IMG/VR virus record: IMGVR_UViG_3300049457_000013
Location: 1-47,577 of that record
Length of the DNA stretch: 47,577 nt
Strand: one strand, 5' to 3'
From: a virus
In this document: positions 1 to 5,732 of the stretch, in pieces
Layout: each line of letters opens with the position of its first letter
Numbering within the stretch: position 1 is the stretch's first letter
Notes under the pieces: generated by a model
The model's input: only the letters and a program-made list of their open reading frames with translations
Databases searched by the model: none
What the model was told of the DNA's origin: nothing
Program-made: the position numbers and the translations under genes

Positions 1-104
1 TCCCTGTAGTGTGCGTCACTCACTGGAAACACCAGCGGAACTCCGATAGGTTTGGGGGTAAGAGTATAGAGGGCGCGGGGGCGGGTCAAGCGGCCAGTGT
101 ACAT
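1..104 (-). CDS. 5' part of the 86-residue late protein (rest at 47297-47453)
   Basis: This is the beginning of the gene listed in full at 47297-47557, cut by the contig edge. The start is the ATG read leftward from 104, preceded on that strand by an AAAGGG ribosome site. The only difference from the right-hand copy is a silent Leu codon change (CTG here, CTT there). It is therefore not a second gene but the same one seen twice. Confidence 0.85.
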   Translation of the reverse strand, partial: MYTGRLTRPRALYTLTPKPIGVPLVFPVSDAHYR

Positions 105-124
105 TACACCCTTTACGGAGACCT
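1..124. repeat. Terminal direct repeat, left copy (assembly junction)
   Basis: These 124 bases recur at 47454-47577. The copies differ at one base: c at 33 versus a at 47486. An end-to-end repeat of about a read or k-mer length is the usual sign that an assembler closed a circular or terminally redundant genome. A real short terminal repeat is possible but less likely, because the repeat lies inside a coding gene. Circular coordinates are obtained by deleting one copy. Confidence 0.93.
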
Positions 125-256
125 ACAGCCGAAGACCGTATTGTAAATCCACCGAAGGTGGATTTAGGTACGGATAATCCTTCATTTTCCGCGCACCGCC
201 CGTCGGCATTAAGAAAAACGACCGAGGCCGGGCACCTGGGGGACGTATGGGGGCGG
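105..256. other. Intergenic segment with a perfect hairpin
   Basis: This 152-base gap lies between two leftward genes. It holds a 10-bp perfect stem at 144-153/157-166 (TAAATCCACC, loop GAA). Read leftward, the loop closes as a C-UUCG-G type turn. There is no U run after it, so it is not a canonical intrinsic terminator; it could be an RNA processing or stability element within the late transcript. I see no small ORF with a ribosome site here. Confidence 0.6.
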
Positions 257-484
257 CTACTGCCGATCAAGCGCCCAATAGAACATACAGTCGACGCATT
301 GGACTGCCCGTACTTCAAGCTCTACAAGAGGCATAGCCCGACCGCGCAACGGCGCGTTGCCGAGTGGGTTGACGTTGGTTGCCATCCACAGATCTTGCAA
401 ATCCTTACTCTTACCCGGCCACCTGTTGCCAATACGGGCGAGGTAGCGCTCGCGCAGAATCTTGTGGGTGATTGTGTTCGGCAT
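257..484 (-). CDS. Hypothetical 75-residue late protein
   Basis: I chose the ATG at 484 because AAGGAG lies nine bases upstream; a longer reading to 544 has no such site. The protein is basic at its N-terminus (KILRERYLARIGNRW) and carries a CVDC pair near its C-terminus, too little for a zinc site by itself. I do not recognise the family. It lies between the 198-residue protein and the contig-junction gene in the leftward unit, close to the small-terminase-like gene, so it is probably late-expressed. Confidence 0.65.
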   Translation of the reverse strand: MPNTITHKILRERYLARIGNRWPGKSKDLQDLWMATNVNPLGNAPLRGRAMPLVELEVRAVQCVDCMFYWALDRQ

Positions 485-513
485 GGGGGTGGGCTCCTTG
501 CTGCCAATGTGCA

Positions 514-542
514 GTGGGCGGAGACTACCAGCCCCCGCCCAC
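514..542. other. Hairpin between late genes
   Basis: An 8-bp perfect stem (GTGGGCGG at 514-521 with CCGCCCAC at 535-542) with a 13-base loop sits between the stop at 565 and the next start at 484. No T run follows on either strand, so it is a weak terminator candidate. A TTGACT at 544-549 on the minus strand could be a -35 box, but I see no convincing -10 at the right spacing. Confidence 0.4.
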
Positions 543-564
543 AAGTCAAATCACATTCGCGTGA

Positions 565-1161
565 TTACAACGCAGCGAGCACCGCAGTCGGATCGGCCGG
601 CTTGCCAACGCGGGCGAGGTACTTGGCATTGACCTCCGCGATCGTGCGGACCTGCTTGATCAAGGCCGGGTTGTCGGTAAGCTTCTCCAGCACCGCTACC
701 GGATCCTTCTCTTGGCCTTGCTCGTGTGCCCATTCAACGTATGCGGCCACGAGAGCGTCCTTGTCCACGCGGGCGCCGACGCCCGCCGTCGTGCGGTCGA
801 TCCATTGGCCAGAGTTGAGCAATGCGATGCGCTCGGCAATGGCCAACTCCGGGTACTGCGCCCGTTCGCCCTTCTCGCCCATCCAGGTATTGGTGAGGTT
901 GCCCATGAGCGTTAGGGCGCCAAAGCCGCACAGCATATACGTGGCTTCAGTGGACAGATCGCCGAATTTGACCGTGTACGCCTCGCCACTCGCCGCATCC
1001 GTCTTGCCGTCCTTGGTGCGGCCGAGGAACTTGTAGCGAACGCCAGTCGCTTTCTCTTCGTCAACGATCGCGCCGGCGTCGTCGATCCAATCACGCTCAG
1101 CGATCTTCGTGCGGCTCGGCTCACTTACCGGCCCAGCGCCGGCCTCGTCTATGTTGGTCAT
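565..1161 (-). CDS. Hypothetical 198-residue protein, first gene behind a strong promoter
   Basis: The ATG at 1161 is preferred over one 13 codons upstream because GGAG lies eight bases before it (GGAGACCCCACA then ATG). The protein is soluble and acidic to neutral, with an Ala-rich helical C-terminal half ending in DPTAVLAAL. No catalytic motif is visible, and I do not recognise the family. A consensus-like sigma70 promoter at 1207-1235 lies just upstream, so this may be the first gene of the long leftward transcript. High expression would fit a virion protein or an abundant accessory protein. The C-terminal end loosely resembles the LxPxDLLxxL tails of three early proteins. Confidence 0.75.
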   Translation of the reverse strand: MTNIDEAGAGPVSEPSRTKIAERDWIDDAGAIVDEEKATGVRYKFLGRTKDGKTDAASGEAYTVKFGDLSTEATYMLCGFGALTLMGNLTNTWMGEKGERAQYPELAIAERIALLNSGQWIDRTTAGVGARVDKDALVAAYVEWAHEQGQEKDPVAVLEKLTDNPALIKQVRTIAEVNAKYLARVGKPADPTAVLAAL

Positions 1162-1206
1162 TGTGGGGTCTCCGTTGTTTGCCAGCGGCATTGCCGGCAC
1201 ACGCCA

Positions 1207-1235
1207 TATATACTACGACCGAGGCCGCTTGTCAA
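1207..1235 (-). promoter_or_regulatory. Sigma70-like promoter for the leftward unit
   Basis: Read leftward, TTGACA (1235-1230) is followed by a 17-base spacer and TATATA (1212-1207). The -35 is perfect, the spacing is ideal and the -10 is close to consensus. Transcription would start near 1200, about 39 bases before the ATG at 1161. It is the best promoter I can see in the window. With no phage RNA polymerase recognised, the host enzyme probably uses it. Confidence 0.75.
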
Positions 1236-1268
1236 ATGCTTATCGCGCGTGTGGGTGATCACAAATTG

Positions 1269-1565
1269 TTACAGCTGGTTAAGTAGCCGCTCGGCTTTAG
1301 CCTGCCCATGGTAATGATTGCGGCAATCGACTCCACAAAACCGTTGCCACCGACGATGGCGAATAAACGTCATCCCACAAAAAGCACAAAAGTCACGGAC
1401 TCCAATTGGCGACTCAAGCGCCCGCAATACCCGCAACACAAGCGCCGAGTCGGTCGGCAGACCTTGCTCAAAGCATAGCCGTTCCAGCTTGCGGCGAAGA
1501 GCGGTAGCGACCACCATCTCGACGGCGGGGATCGCTGGCAACGGGCGGCGCGGATCTGAGTCCAT
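1269..1565 (-). CDS. Small zinc-finger protein (CxxC...CxxxxC)
   Basis: This 98-residue protein has a helical N-terminal half and a Cys/His-rich C-terminal half: CAFCG near residue 61, then FCGVDCRNHYH near residue 78. That CxxC-CxxxC layout resembles treble-clef or FCS-type zinc knuckles and suggests nucleic-acid or protein binding. The upstream ATG (1565) gives full length; an internal ATG at 1517 is an alternative, since neither has a strong SD. The candidate promoter at 1572-1600 would give a nearly leaderless message for the first start. It is the gene nearest the repeat arrays on the left and could be a regulator of the region, but that is inference from position only. Confidence 0.65.
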   Translation of the reverse strand: MDSDPRRPLPAIPAVEMVVATALRRKLERLCFEQGLPTDSALVLRVLRALESPIGVRDFCAFCGMTFIRHRRWQRFCGVDCRNHYHGQAKAERLLNQL

Positions 1566-1571
1566 GGTTTC

Positions 1572-1600
1572 AGCGTAGCATGGGCTAGGGGTTAAGTCAA
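1572..1600 (-). promoter_or_regulatory. Candidate leftward promoter
   Basis: Read leftward, TTGACT (1600-1595), a 17-base spacer and TACGCT (1577-1572). The -35 is good and the -10 is weak. Its counterpart at 2119-2147 has the same spacing and a similar TACGAT -10, so the two form a symmetric divergent pair around the repeat arrays. Confidence 0.4.
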
Positions 1601-1692
1601 TGCGTTGCCATGCATTTATTTTTCATCTGCTTAAAACCAAGAGTCCCTGTCCCAACGGCCCCCATCGGCCGCCGCCGTGCCCGCGCCCCTGT

Positions 1693-1769
1693 CCACTCTG
1701 ACCCCCCATACAGACCCCCCATACAGACCCCCGAAGCTCACTCTGCAATCTCACCCCGCAACCTATGGT
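1693..1769 (-). repeat. Left 13-bp repeat array (inverted arm)
   Basis: Read on the minus strand from 1769, a 12-base lead (ACCATAGGTTGC) is followed by five 13-bp units: GGGGTGAGATTGC, AGAGTGAGCTTCG, GGGGTCTGTATGG, the same again, and GGGGTCAGAGTGG. Unit borders on the plus strand are 1745-1757, 1732-1744, 1719-1731, 1706-1718 and 1693-1705. The arm matches the right array (1993-2069) in inverted orientation at 61 of 77 positions by hand count. Confidence 0.85.
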
Positions 1770-2009
1770 TCACAATCCGGCCGAAACCCCCCGCTACCCC
1801 GCCGCCAAGGCCCCGACGTCCCGCCCCCGTGAGGTCCCCCCGTGGAGTATACCCCCTAGAGGTGTATCTCTCTCAGAGCTCTAGCTGTACAGATTCACGA
1901 CGTCGGTACTACTACTCCAGGACCCGACCTCCGCCACGCCCCCGAGTTCCGGCCTCAGTACGGGGTAGGGGGGCCTTCAGCCCAAAACCTGCACCATAGG
2001 TTGCGGGGT
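1753..2009. repeat. 17-bp perfect inverted repeat at the inner edges of the arrays
   Basis: ACCCCGCAACCTATGGT at 1753-1769 is the exact reverse complement of 1993-2009. The arms are 223 bp apart and each overlaps the first GGGGT of its array. Perfect conservation here, against drifting array units, suggests that this is the most constrained site of the region. Confidence 0.85.
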
Positions 2010-2069
2010 CTGCTTACAGAGTCAGCTTCAGGGGTCTGCTTACGGGGTCTGCTTAGCGGGTCAGGATGG
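1993..2069 (+). repeat. Right 13-bp repeat array (inverted arm)
   Basis: After the lead ACCATAGGTTGC (1993-2004) come five 13-bp units: GGGGTCTGCTTAC (2005-2017), AGAGTCAGCTTCA (2018-2030), GGGGTCTGCTTAC (2031-2043), GGGGTCTGCTTAG (2044-2056) and CGGGTCAGGATGG (2057-2069). The consensus is GGGGTCWGNNTNN. The variant second unit (AGAGT) and the variant last unit (GGGTCAG) occupy the same positions as in the left array. The array therefore evolved as a mirror-image block rather than by random repeat expansion. Confidence 0.85.
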
Positions 2070-2082
2070 GCAGGGGTTTCCT

Positions 2083-2109
2083 ATGCAATTTTGCATACCT
2101 ACCATGCAA
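2083..2109. promoter_or_regulatory. ATGCAA palindrome plus a third half-site
   Basis: ATGCAA (2083-2088) and TTGCAT (2091-2096) form a perfect 6-bp palindrome with a TT centre, and a third ATGCAA lies at 2104-2109. They sit just upstream of the candidate rightward promoter. The layout fits an operator for a dimeric repressor or activator, or an easily melted element next to the repeats. Confidence 0.45.
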
Positions 2110-2118
2110 TCAAACCTA

Positions 2119-2147
2119 TTGCCATCCTACCCCCATCCTGCTACGAT
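2119..2147 (+). promoter_or_regulatory. Candidate rightward early promoter
   Basis: TTGCCA (2119-2124), a 17-base spacer and TACGAT (2142-2147). Transcription would begin near 2154, giving a leader of about 36 bases before the ATG at 2190. It is the most plausible start for the early rightward unit and lies 50 bases beyond the right repeat array. Confidence 0.5.
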
Positions 2148-2189
2148 CCCCCAAGTTACCAGATTTCCCCGCAACCACGAGATCCCCCA

Positions 2190-2420
2190 ATGCCCACCAA
2201 CCCCACCGAACAGGCAGACCTCGCCGTAATGAAGGCAAAACAGATCGAAATTAAGATGAATGCCTTCACCCTAGCTCGTGCATACGCCCGCATGACCCCC
2301 GACGAGGTACGCAACTGCGGCCACAAGACCAAAGAGAGCGCAGTCTTTTCCACCATCCAACGGGCACTCAAAGATTGCGACGAAGAGGCCAGGAAATTCC
2401 TCAAGAAATGGCCAGACTAG
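2190..2420 (+). CDS. Hypothetical 76-residue early protein
   Basis: This is the first gene of the rightward unit. The ATG at 2190 is the first after the candidate promoter; a GAG seven to eight bases upstream is a modest SD. Longer readings would run back through the repeat array and are rejected. The product is a highly charged, largely helical protein (KAKQIEIKMNAFTLARAYAR, then DEEARKFLKKW at the end). No known family is recognised. Position alone suggests an immediate-early function such as host takeover or regulation. Confidence 0.65.
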   Translation: MPTNPTEQADLAVMKAKQIEIKMNAFTLARAYARMTPDEVRNCGHKTKESAVFSTIQRALKDCDEEARKFLKKWPD

Positions 2421-2432
2421 ACGTAGTAAGTA

Positions 2433-2456
2433 CCCTTAACCCTCCATTAACCGCCC
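2433..2456. repeat. Intergenic TTAAC...ATTAACCGCCC element (degenerate)
   Basis: CCCTTAAC (2433-2440), spacer CCTCC and ATTAACCGCCC (2446-2456). The right half matches the perfect hairpin at 5685-5711 in 10 of 11 bases and the 5-base spacer is nearly the same, but the left arm has decayed so only TTAA can pair. It is one of a family of five such intergenic elements. Confidence 0.55.
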
Positions 2457-2499
2457 TTGCTTACACCCTTCAGGCGCTGCGCAAAAAAGGACGCCCCCC

Positions 2500-2751
2500 A
2501 TGACCGCCTACAACCCAACTCGCCTAGTCCCAGAGGCCATCCAATGTGCGCGCGGAAACCCAATCACCAGCCGCACATACGACAGCGAGCTACGCTTTAA
2601 CGGCACACATTTCGTCATCGGAACCGGCTTCAAGAGCGGCAACGATGCTAGGGCCGCCGCCCAGGTCCACGTCGACACTCTTGAGGCGCACTTCATCGAG
2701 TTTGCGAACAAATACATCGCCGATCACCGTTGGCCGGAGGCAAAGCCATGA
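2500..2751 (+). CDS. Hypothetical 83-residue early protein
   Basis: The start at 2500 has AAAGGAC about eight bases upstream. The protein looks like a compact alpha/beta domain: a strand pair (TYDSELRFNGTHFVIG) followed by a helix (NDARAAAQVHVDTLEAHFIEF). This resembles a dsRBD-like or small regulator fold only superficially. No motif allows a functional call. Its TGA overlaps the next ATG as ATGA, so the two are translationally coupled. Confidence 0.7.
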   Translation: MTAYNPTRLVPEAIQCARGNPITSRTYDSELRFNGTHFVIGTGFKSGNDARAAAQVHVDTLEAHFIEFANKYIADHRWPEAKP

Positions 2752-3173
2752 ACCAAGCAGTCACAACATTGCCCCTCCTGCTAGCGCCGCAGCGCGACGT
2801 TATTCCCCACGCCTACGTTCTGCACCACCGAACACAGATATGCCGCGCCTGCGGCTCTTTGCACGAGTGGACAGAACAATACGTCAAGACTCACCTTCGC
2901 TCACGAAGCGGCCAAAAGATCGTCACCAACCTCCGCCCACTTGAGTACCTCGAATTTAACCTCCCCGTCGAGGTTCTCCATTGCGAACCAAAGCGCGTCC
3001 ACTTTTGCCACGAATGCCTTTCACAAACGAGTGTATCCCACCTCCCTTCACCCCCAATACCAACGGGTGCCATTCTATCCATCGGCCCCGACAGCGCCGC
3101 CGCAGCCGGCAAGAAGCCGGCTGTGCCGGCGGCACGAACACTTTCCCCCTCCGACCTTTTAGCGCTACTTTAA
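2748..3173 (+). CDS. Zinc-ribbon-like early protein with LSPSDLLALL tail
   Basis: A 141-residue protein starting at the ATGA overlap with the previous gene (an in-frame ATG 18 bases upstream is less likely). It has CRACG near residue 32 and CHEC near residue 88, a plausible four-Cys zinc site with a long insertion. After residue 100 it becomes a low-complexity Pro/Ala linker, then ends in TLSPSDLLALL. That final motif is shared with the proteins at 6656-6949 and 9684-10025. Two small perfect hairpins (3103-3123, 3123-3135) lie in the linker-coding DNA. A DNA- or protein-binding adaptor is likely; the exact role is unknown. Confidence 0.7.
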   Translation: MNQAVTTLPLLLAPQRDVIPHAYVLHHRTQICRACGSLHEWTEQYVKTHLRSRSGQKIVTNLRPLEYLEFNLPVEVLHCEPKRVHFCHECLSQTSVSHLPSPPIPTGAILSIGPDSAAAAGKKPAVPAARTLSPSDLLALL

Positions 3174-3183
3174 CGAGCAACCG

Positions 3184-3363
3184 ATGACCGACCTCTCCTT
3201 CTACCTCACCTCTCACTACCTCGCCCTCGCCGCCGCGCGCCGCCGAATGGCCGCCCTTGGCGGCGGCGCGGATCGCTTCCGGCCTTCGGCCGAAGACCGC
3301 GCCCTCCAACTCGACATCGACGAGGAACGCGCCTTCGGCTGGTGCTATACGCTTCGCGACTAA
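3184..3363 (+). CDS. Hypothetical 59-residue protein
   Basis: A short gene begins ten bases after the previous stop, with ACGAG upstream as a weak ribosome site, and ends at the TAA of 3361-3363. The product is mainly helical, with an Ala/Arg-rich first half (ALAAARRRMAAL) and an acidic second half (QLDIDEERAFGW). The codon pattern and tight packing support a real gene. A small imperfect hairpin (around 3274-3294) lies in the linker-coding part. No family is recognised. Confidence 0.6.
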   Translation: MTDLSFYLTSHYLALAAARRRMAALGGGADRFRPSAEDRALQLDIDEERAFGWCYTLRD

Positions 3364-3416
3364 AGGAGCAAACTGTGTCAAACTAGCGCCCCGGCGCAAA
3401 TAAAGGAGCCACCCAC

Positions 3417-3728
3417 ATGACCACCGCCTCAATCTCCCACATCAATTCGCTCAGAGACCGCCTTTCCATAGCCATCTTCTTCGGTTCCAACTACCGCCGT
3501 TTCGAGCAACCTTACTGGACTTGCGACATTACCTATCACGAAAACGACACAAAGGTTAAACTGAAGGCCGGGGGAGACAGCCCAAACGAGGTCGTCCTCA
3601 CCGCCTACAACAAATTACACGCGATAATCGCCGACGGCCTCGGCCCACAAGCCCTTCTCCCCTCAATGGACCACACCGTCGCCGCCATAGCGGCTCTGCG
3701 GGAGCCGGACGACGAAATTCCCTTCTAA
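3417..3728 (+). CDS. Small protein with SSB-like acidic C-terminal tip
   Basis: The 103-residue protein starts at 3417 with AAAGGAG eight bases upstream. The body is alpha/beta: a helix, then strands around YWTCDITYHENDTKVKLKAG, then a helix. It ends in REPDDEIPF. The last residues closely match the DDDIPF tip by which bacterial SSB docks its partners (RecQ, PriA, ExoI, RecO and others). The body lacks an obvious OB-fold signature, so it is either a diverged SSB or an unrelated protein that copies the docking tip. It lies among replication-module genes, ahead of the nucleotide kinase. Confidence 0.75.
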   Translation: MTTASISHINSLRDRLSIAIFFGSNYRRFEQPYWTCDITYHENDTKVKLKAGGDSPNEVVLTAYNKLHAIIADGLGPQALLPSMDHTVAAIAALREPDDEIPF

Positions 3729-3788
3729 CCTCACTACCACAACGCAACCAGAGGAGTCTACCACCTTTCAAAGTTGTGAGGCTGCGAA

Positions 3789-4382
3789 ATGAAGCTCATC
3801 CTCCTAAACGGCCCCTCGCGAAGCGGCAAAGACACCGCCGCCGCCGCCATCGCGGCCCACCTCCTTTCCAACACCGACGCCGCCTTTGTGCTTGAACGCT
3901 TTTCCCTGCCAATAAAACAGGCATTCGCGGGCATGATGGACATCGGCGGCATTCTCGACAACGGAATTGTTCCTGATTGGGAGAAACGGAAAGACGAGGT
4001 AGACGCCCTACTCGGCAACACCTACCGAAACTGGCAGATCGCTTTCAGCGAACACTTCATGAAGCCAAAGTTCGGAACGAACATCTTCGGCCGACTTATG
4101 CTCCATCGCCTTCATCAACTCCCTGACAGTACAATAGTCATTATTCCTGATTGCGGCTTCGAGATCGAAATTACCACAGTCGCCGAAGCCTTCGCGCCCC
4201 GCGATGTTTGCCTCTTCAACATATATCGACACAACTGTACCTTCGCCGGCGACAACCGAAGGTACGTACAACTGCCCCGAGGCTACCCACACCACGAACC
4301 CCTAACGAACGGCACCGACAAATCCTATTTCGAATCGAAAGCCGTTGCCGCCGCGCGGCGCTTCCTGGAGAAAACCAAATGA
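3789..4382 (+). CDS. P-loop deoxynucleotide/nucleoside monophosphate kinase-like protein
   Basis: The 197-residue protein begins with a strand and Walker A motif (LILLNGPSRSGKDT; P-loop at residues 8-16). The GKDT variant is typical of phage deoxynucleoside monophosphate kinases and the adenylate-kinase-like superfamily. A later strand, TIVIIPDCGFEIE, may carry the second acidic site, and an Arg-rich lid region lies around NRRYVQLPRG. It would phosphorylate dNMPs to feed phage DNA synthesis in the cytosol. The length fits the family. ATGA overlap couples it to the next small gene. Substrate specificity cannot be read from sequence. Confidence 0.75.
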   Translation: MKLILLNGPSRSGKDTAAAAIAAHLLSNTDAAFVLERFSLPIKQAFAGMMDIGGILDNGIVPDWEKRKDEVDALLGNTYRNWQIAFSEHFMKPKFGTNIFGRLMLHRLHQLPDSTIVIIPDCGFEIEITTVAEAFAPRDVCLFNIYRHNCTFAGDNRRYVQLPRGYPHHEPLTNGTDKSYFESKAVAAARRFLEKTK

Positions 4383-4546
4383 CATTTCGCTACGTTCGAC
4401 ACGACTGCGTAGTCGACTATATGCGCCTCGGCTGGGCTTGGGCCGCCGATCTCGGCGACTACATGAGCGAATTCGCCTGTCTCATGGTCTGGCCCTGTTC
4501 GTGCCCCGTTGTCGAGCCCCTTCAACATCGAAAGGAAAAGCGATGA
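4379..4546 (+). CDS. Hypothetical 55-residue aromatic protein
   Basis: It starts at the ATGA overlap with the kinase stop and ends at an ATGA overlap with the HIRAN-like gene, so it is held in a coupled trio. The product is rich in Trp, Cys and Met (GWAWAADLGDY, then CLMVWPCSCPV), with a basic end (QHRKEKR). A Cys cluster near the C-terminus might bind metal. No transmembrane segment is long enough to be certain. Function unknown. Confidence 0.6.
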   Translation: MTFRYVRHDCVVDYMRLGWAWAADLGDYMSEFACLMVWPCSCPVVEPLQHRKEKR

Positions 4547-4842
4547 AAACCCTCCTACCCCTCGTCGGAATGAAGTATCGCGAACCCGCCACTAAGGTTA
4601 TCGCAATGTTGCCGCAATCGGCAAAACTCCTCTGCGTTCTCGAACCATCAAACCCCTACGACCCAAACGCGATCCTCGTCTGTCTCCCCCTCGGCTACAT
4701 CGCCCGCGGCGAGGCCGCAAAATTCCACGAGGAAAACGTGCATCTATTGCCAGCCTATTTCCCCGCCCTCCTCGTCCCATTCGCCGGCGGCCCTTCGGTC
4801 GAGGTCGACGTGGAGCCCGCCAAGCCCGTTGAGGCAAAGTAA
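4543..4842 (+). CDS. HIRAN-domain-like protein
   Basis: A 99-residue single-domain protein, with SD AAAGGAAAAG before the ATG. The core EPSNPYDPNAI (residues 34-44), followed by a strand and GYIARGEAAKF, matches the HIRAN pattern (ExxNpyDpnAi...vGyl). HIRAN domains of HLTF/Rad5-type proteins bind DNA ends, and small phage or bacterial stand-alone copies exist. The last 15 residues are a Pro/Val/Glu tail. Its place among replication genes suggests DNA-end or damaged-DNA recognition. The fold call is good; the function is inferred. Confidence 0.75.
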   Translation: MKTLLPLVGMKYREPATKVIAMLPQSAKLLCVLEPSNPYDPNAILVCLPLGYIARGEAAKFHEENVHLLPAYFPALLVPFAGGPSVEVDVEPAKPVEAK

Positions 4843-5315
4843 TGGTAAAGGAACGCACAAAATACCCAATCGAATCCTTCGGCCCCGAGATCATGGCAGC
4901 CCTTCTCCGTGGCTCCCGCGAGCGCGTCGACATACCGCTAGAAACGTACCGCAAGGGCGCCGGCCTCCAACGCCGCATCCACCACTTGCGTAAGCTAATG
5001 CGCGACCAAAACCACCCCCAAGCAAACATCGTCTCGCGAACACGAACGTCCCTTCTTTGGGGCCGCCGCGCGGGCTACGAGGACGTCGAGGAGAAAATCA
5101 ACTCGAATGGCGTCCACTACCCTACCGACCGCTCATGCCCCGTAATCCTCCGTCTCGCCCCATTCGACTCCGAGTTCACCGATGCGCTGACGAAAGCTGG
5201 CATCTCGTTGCCCGAGATTGGCGAACCCCCCACCGCGCCGCCGGCGCAAGAAGAGGTGGACGATTACCTCGAAGACATCCTACGCAACACGCCTCCAACT
5301 CGGGAAAACATGTGA
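4842..5315 (+). CDS. Hypothetical 157-residue basic protein
   Basis: The start at 4842 overlaps the HIRAN-like gene stop by one base (TAATG). The first 80 residues are strongly basic and helical (LQRRIHHLRKLMRDQNH, RTRTSLLWGRRAGYEDVEEK), compatible with nucleic-acid binding. The end is an acidic, Pro-containing tail (PPAQEEVDDYLEDILRNTPP). I do not recognise the family. Linkage to the HIRAN-like gene suggests that the two act together. Confidence 0.65.
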   Translation: MVKERTKYPIESFGPEIMAALLRGSRERVDIPLETYRKGAGLQRRIHHLRKLMRDQNHPQANIVSRTRTSLLWGRRAGYEDVEEKINSNGVHYPTDRSCPVILRLAPFDSEFTDALTKAGISLPEIGEPPTAPPAQEEVDDYLEDILRNTPPTRENM

Positions 5316-5332
5316 GAGGTCGAAAAAAAGGG

Positions 5333-5361
5333 TTGCAAAACGGCGCCCTTTATGCTATCCT
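5333..5361 (+). promoter_or_regulatory. Candidate internal early promoter
   Basis: TTGCAA (5333-5338), a 17-base spacer and TATCCT (5356-5361) lie in the gap between genes ending at 5315 and starting at 5394. It would transcribe from about 5368 and give a 26-base leader with AGGAG before the ATG. Match to consensus is four of six at each box. Confidence 0.5.
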
Positions 5362-5393
5362 ACCCGCTTAGTCCTCACAATAGGAGCACTTCC

Positions 5394-5672
5394 ATGCCAT
5401 ACAAAATCGGCGATAGAGTCTTCGATCTTATCTCTGGCCAACTCGCCACAATCACCGCCGTTCATTCATTGTATAGCAATAGCATGGTAGCTCTAGAGGA
5501 GCTGGATGCTATGAGTGACGATCAAAAAACCAGCTACAGCCTCGATAACTCAATTCCACTTAATCCGACAAAGGATGGCGCCTTCCCTACTAGGGGTCGC
5601 CTTCATTTTGAGCTAGACCTTCCAGCAAATCGGAGCCAGTACACCGGCCAAGCTCCTTATTGCGACTATTGA
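5394..5672 (+). CDS. Small beta-rich protein (KOW/SH3-like start)
   Basis: The 92-residue product starts at 5394 behind AGGAG. It opens with YKIGDRVFDLISGQLATITAVH, split here as YKIGDRVFDLISGQ and LATITAVH, a pattern seen in small SH3-like beta-barrels where a G-D-x-V turn precedes a G-x-x-(A/G)-T-I/V strand. The rest looks beta-rich and ends in QAPYCDY. Such barrels often bind nucleic acid or protein partners. It has its own candidate promoter just upstream. The fold is a guess and the function unknown. Confidence 0.65.
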   Translation: MPYKIGDRVFDLISGQLATITAVHSLYSNSMVALEELDAMSDDQKTSYSLDNSIPLNPTKDGAFPTRGRLHFELDLPANRSQYTGQAPYCDY

Positions 5673-5684
5673 CCTCGTAATCAA

Positions 5685-5711
5685 GGGCGGTTAACCCACC
5701 GTTAACCGCCC
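5685..5711. repeat. Perfect GTTAAC hairpin element
   Basis: GGGCGGTTAAC (5685-5695), loop CCACC, GTTAACCGCCC (5701-5711): an 11-bp perfect stem in the gap between two early genes. No U run follows, so it is a poor intrinsic terminator. Related elements lie at 2433-2456, 11460-11469, 16004-16025 and 37275-37305, always between genes. Confidence 0.8.
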
Positions 5712-5732
5712 CCACAACCCAGGAGACCTCAA

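Larger units (their letters stand above)
1566..2189. other. Gene-free control region, candidate replication origin
   Basis: This 624-bp region separates all leftward from all rightward genes. It contains two inverted arrays of 13-bp repeats (1693-1769 and 1993-2069), a G+C-rich 223-bp core between them, and A+T-richer flanks outside them (about 1608-1641 and 2077-2120). Candidate promoters point outward at 1572-1600 and 2119-2147. The proline-rich reading frames inside it have no ribosome sites and match C-tract composition, so I do not call them genes. Iteron-like arrays in a divergent intergenic region are typical of origins or of cooperative regulator binding sites. Confidence 0.65.

Noticed and set aside
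144-166. The 10-bp hairpin as an intrinsic terminator
   Set aside because: No T run follows on either strand, although the stem is strong; it is recorded as a hairpin of unknown role.
1610-1999. A 129-codon proline-rich rightward frame between the zinc-finger gene and the right array
   Set aside because: It lies over C-rich repeats, has no ribosome site and no protein-like composition; the region makes better sense as a regulatory/origin segment.
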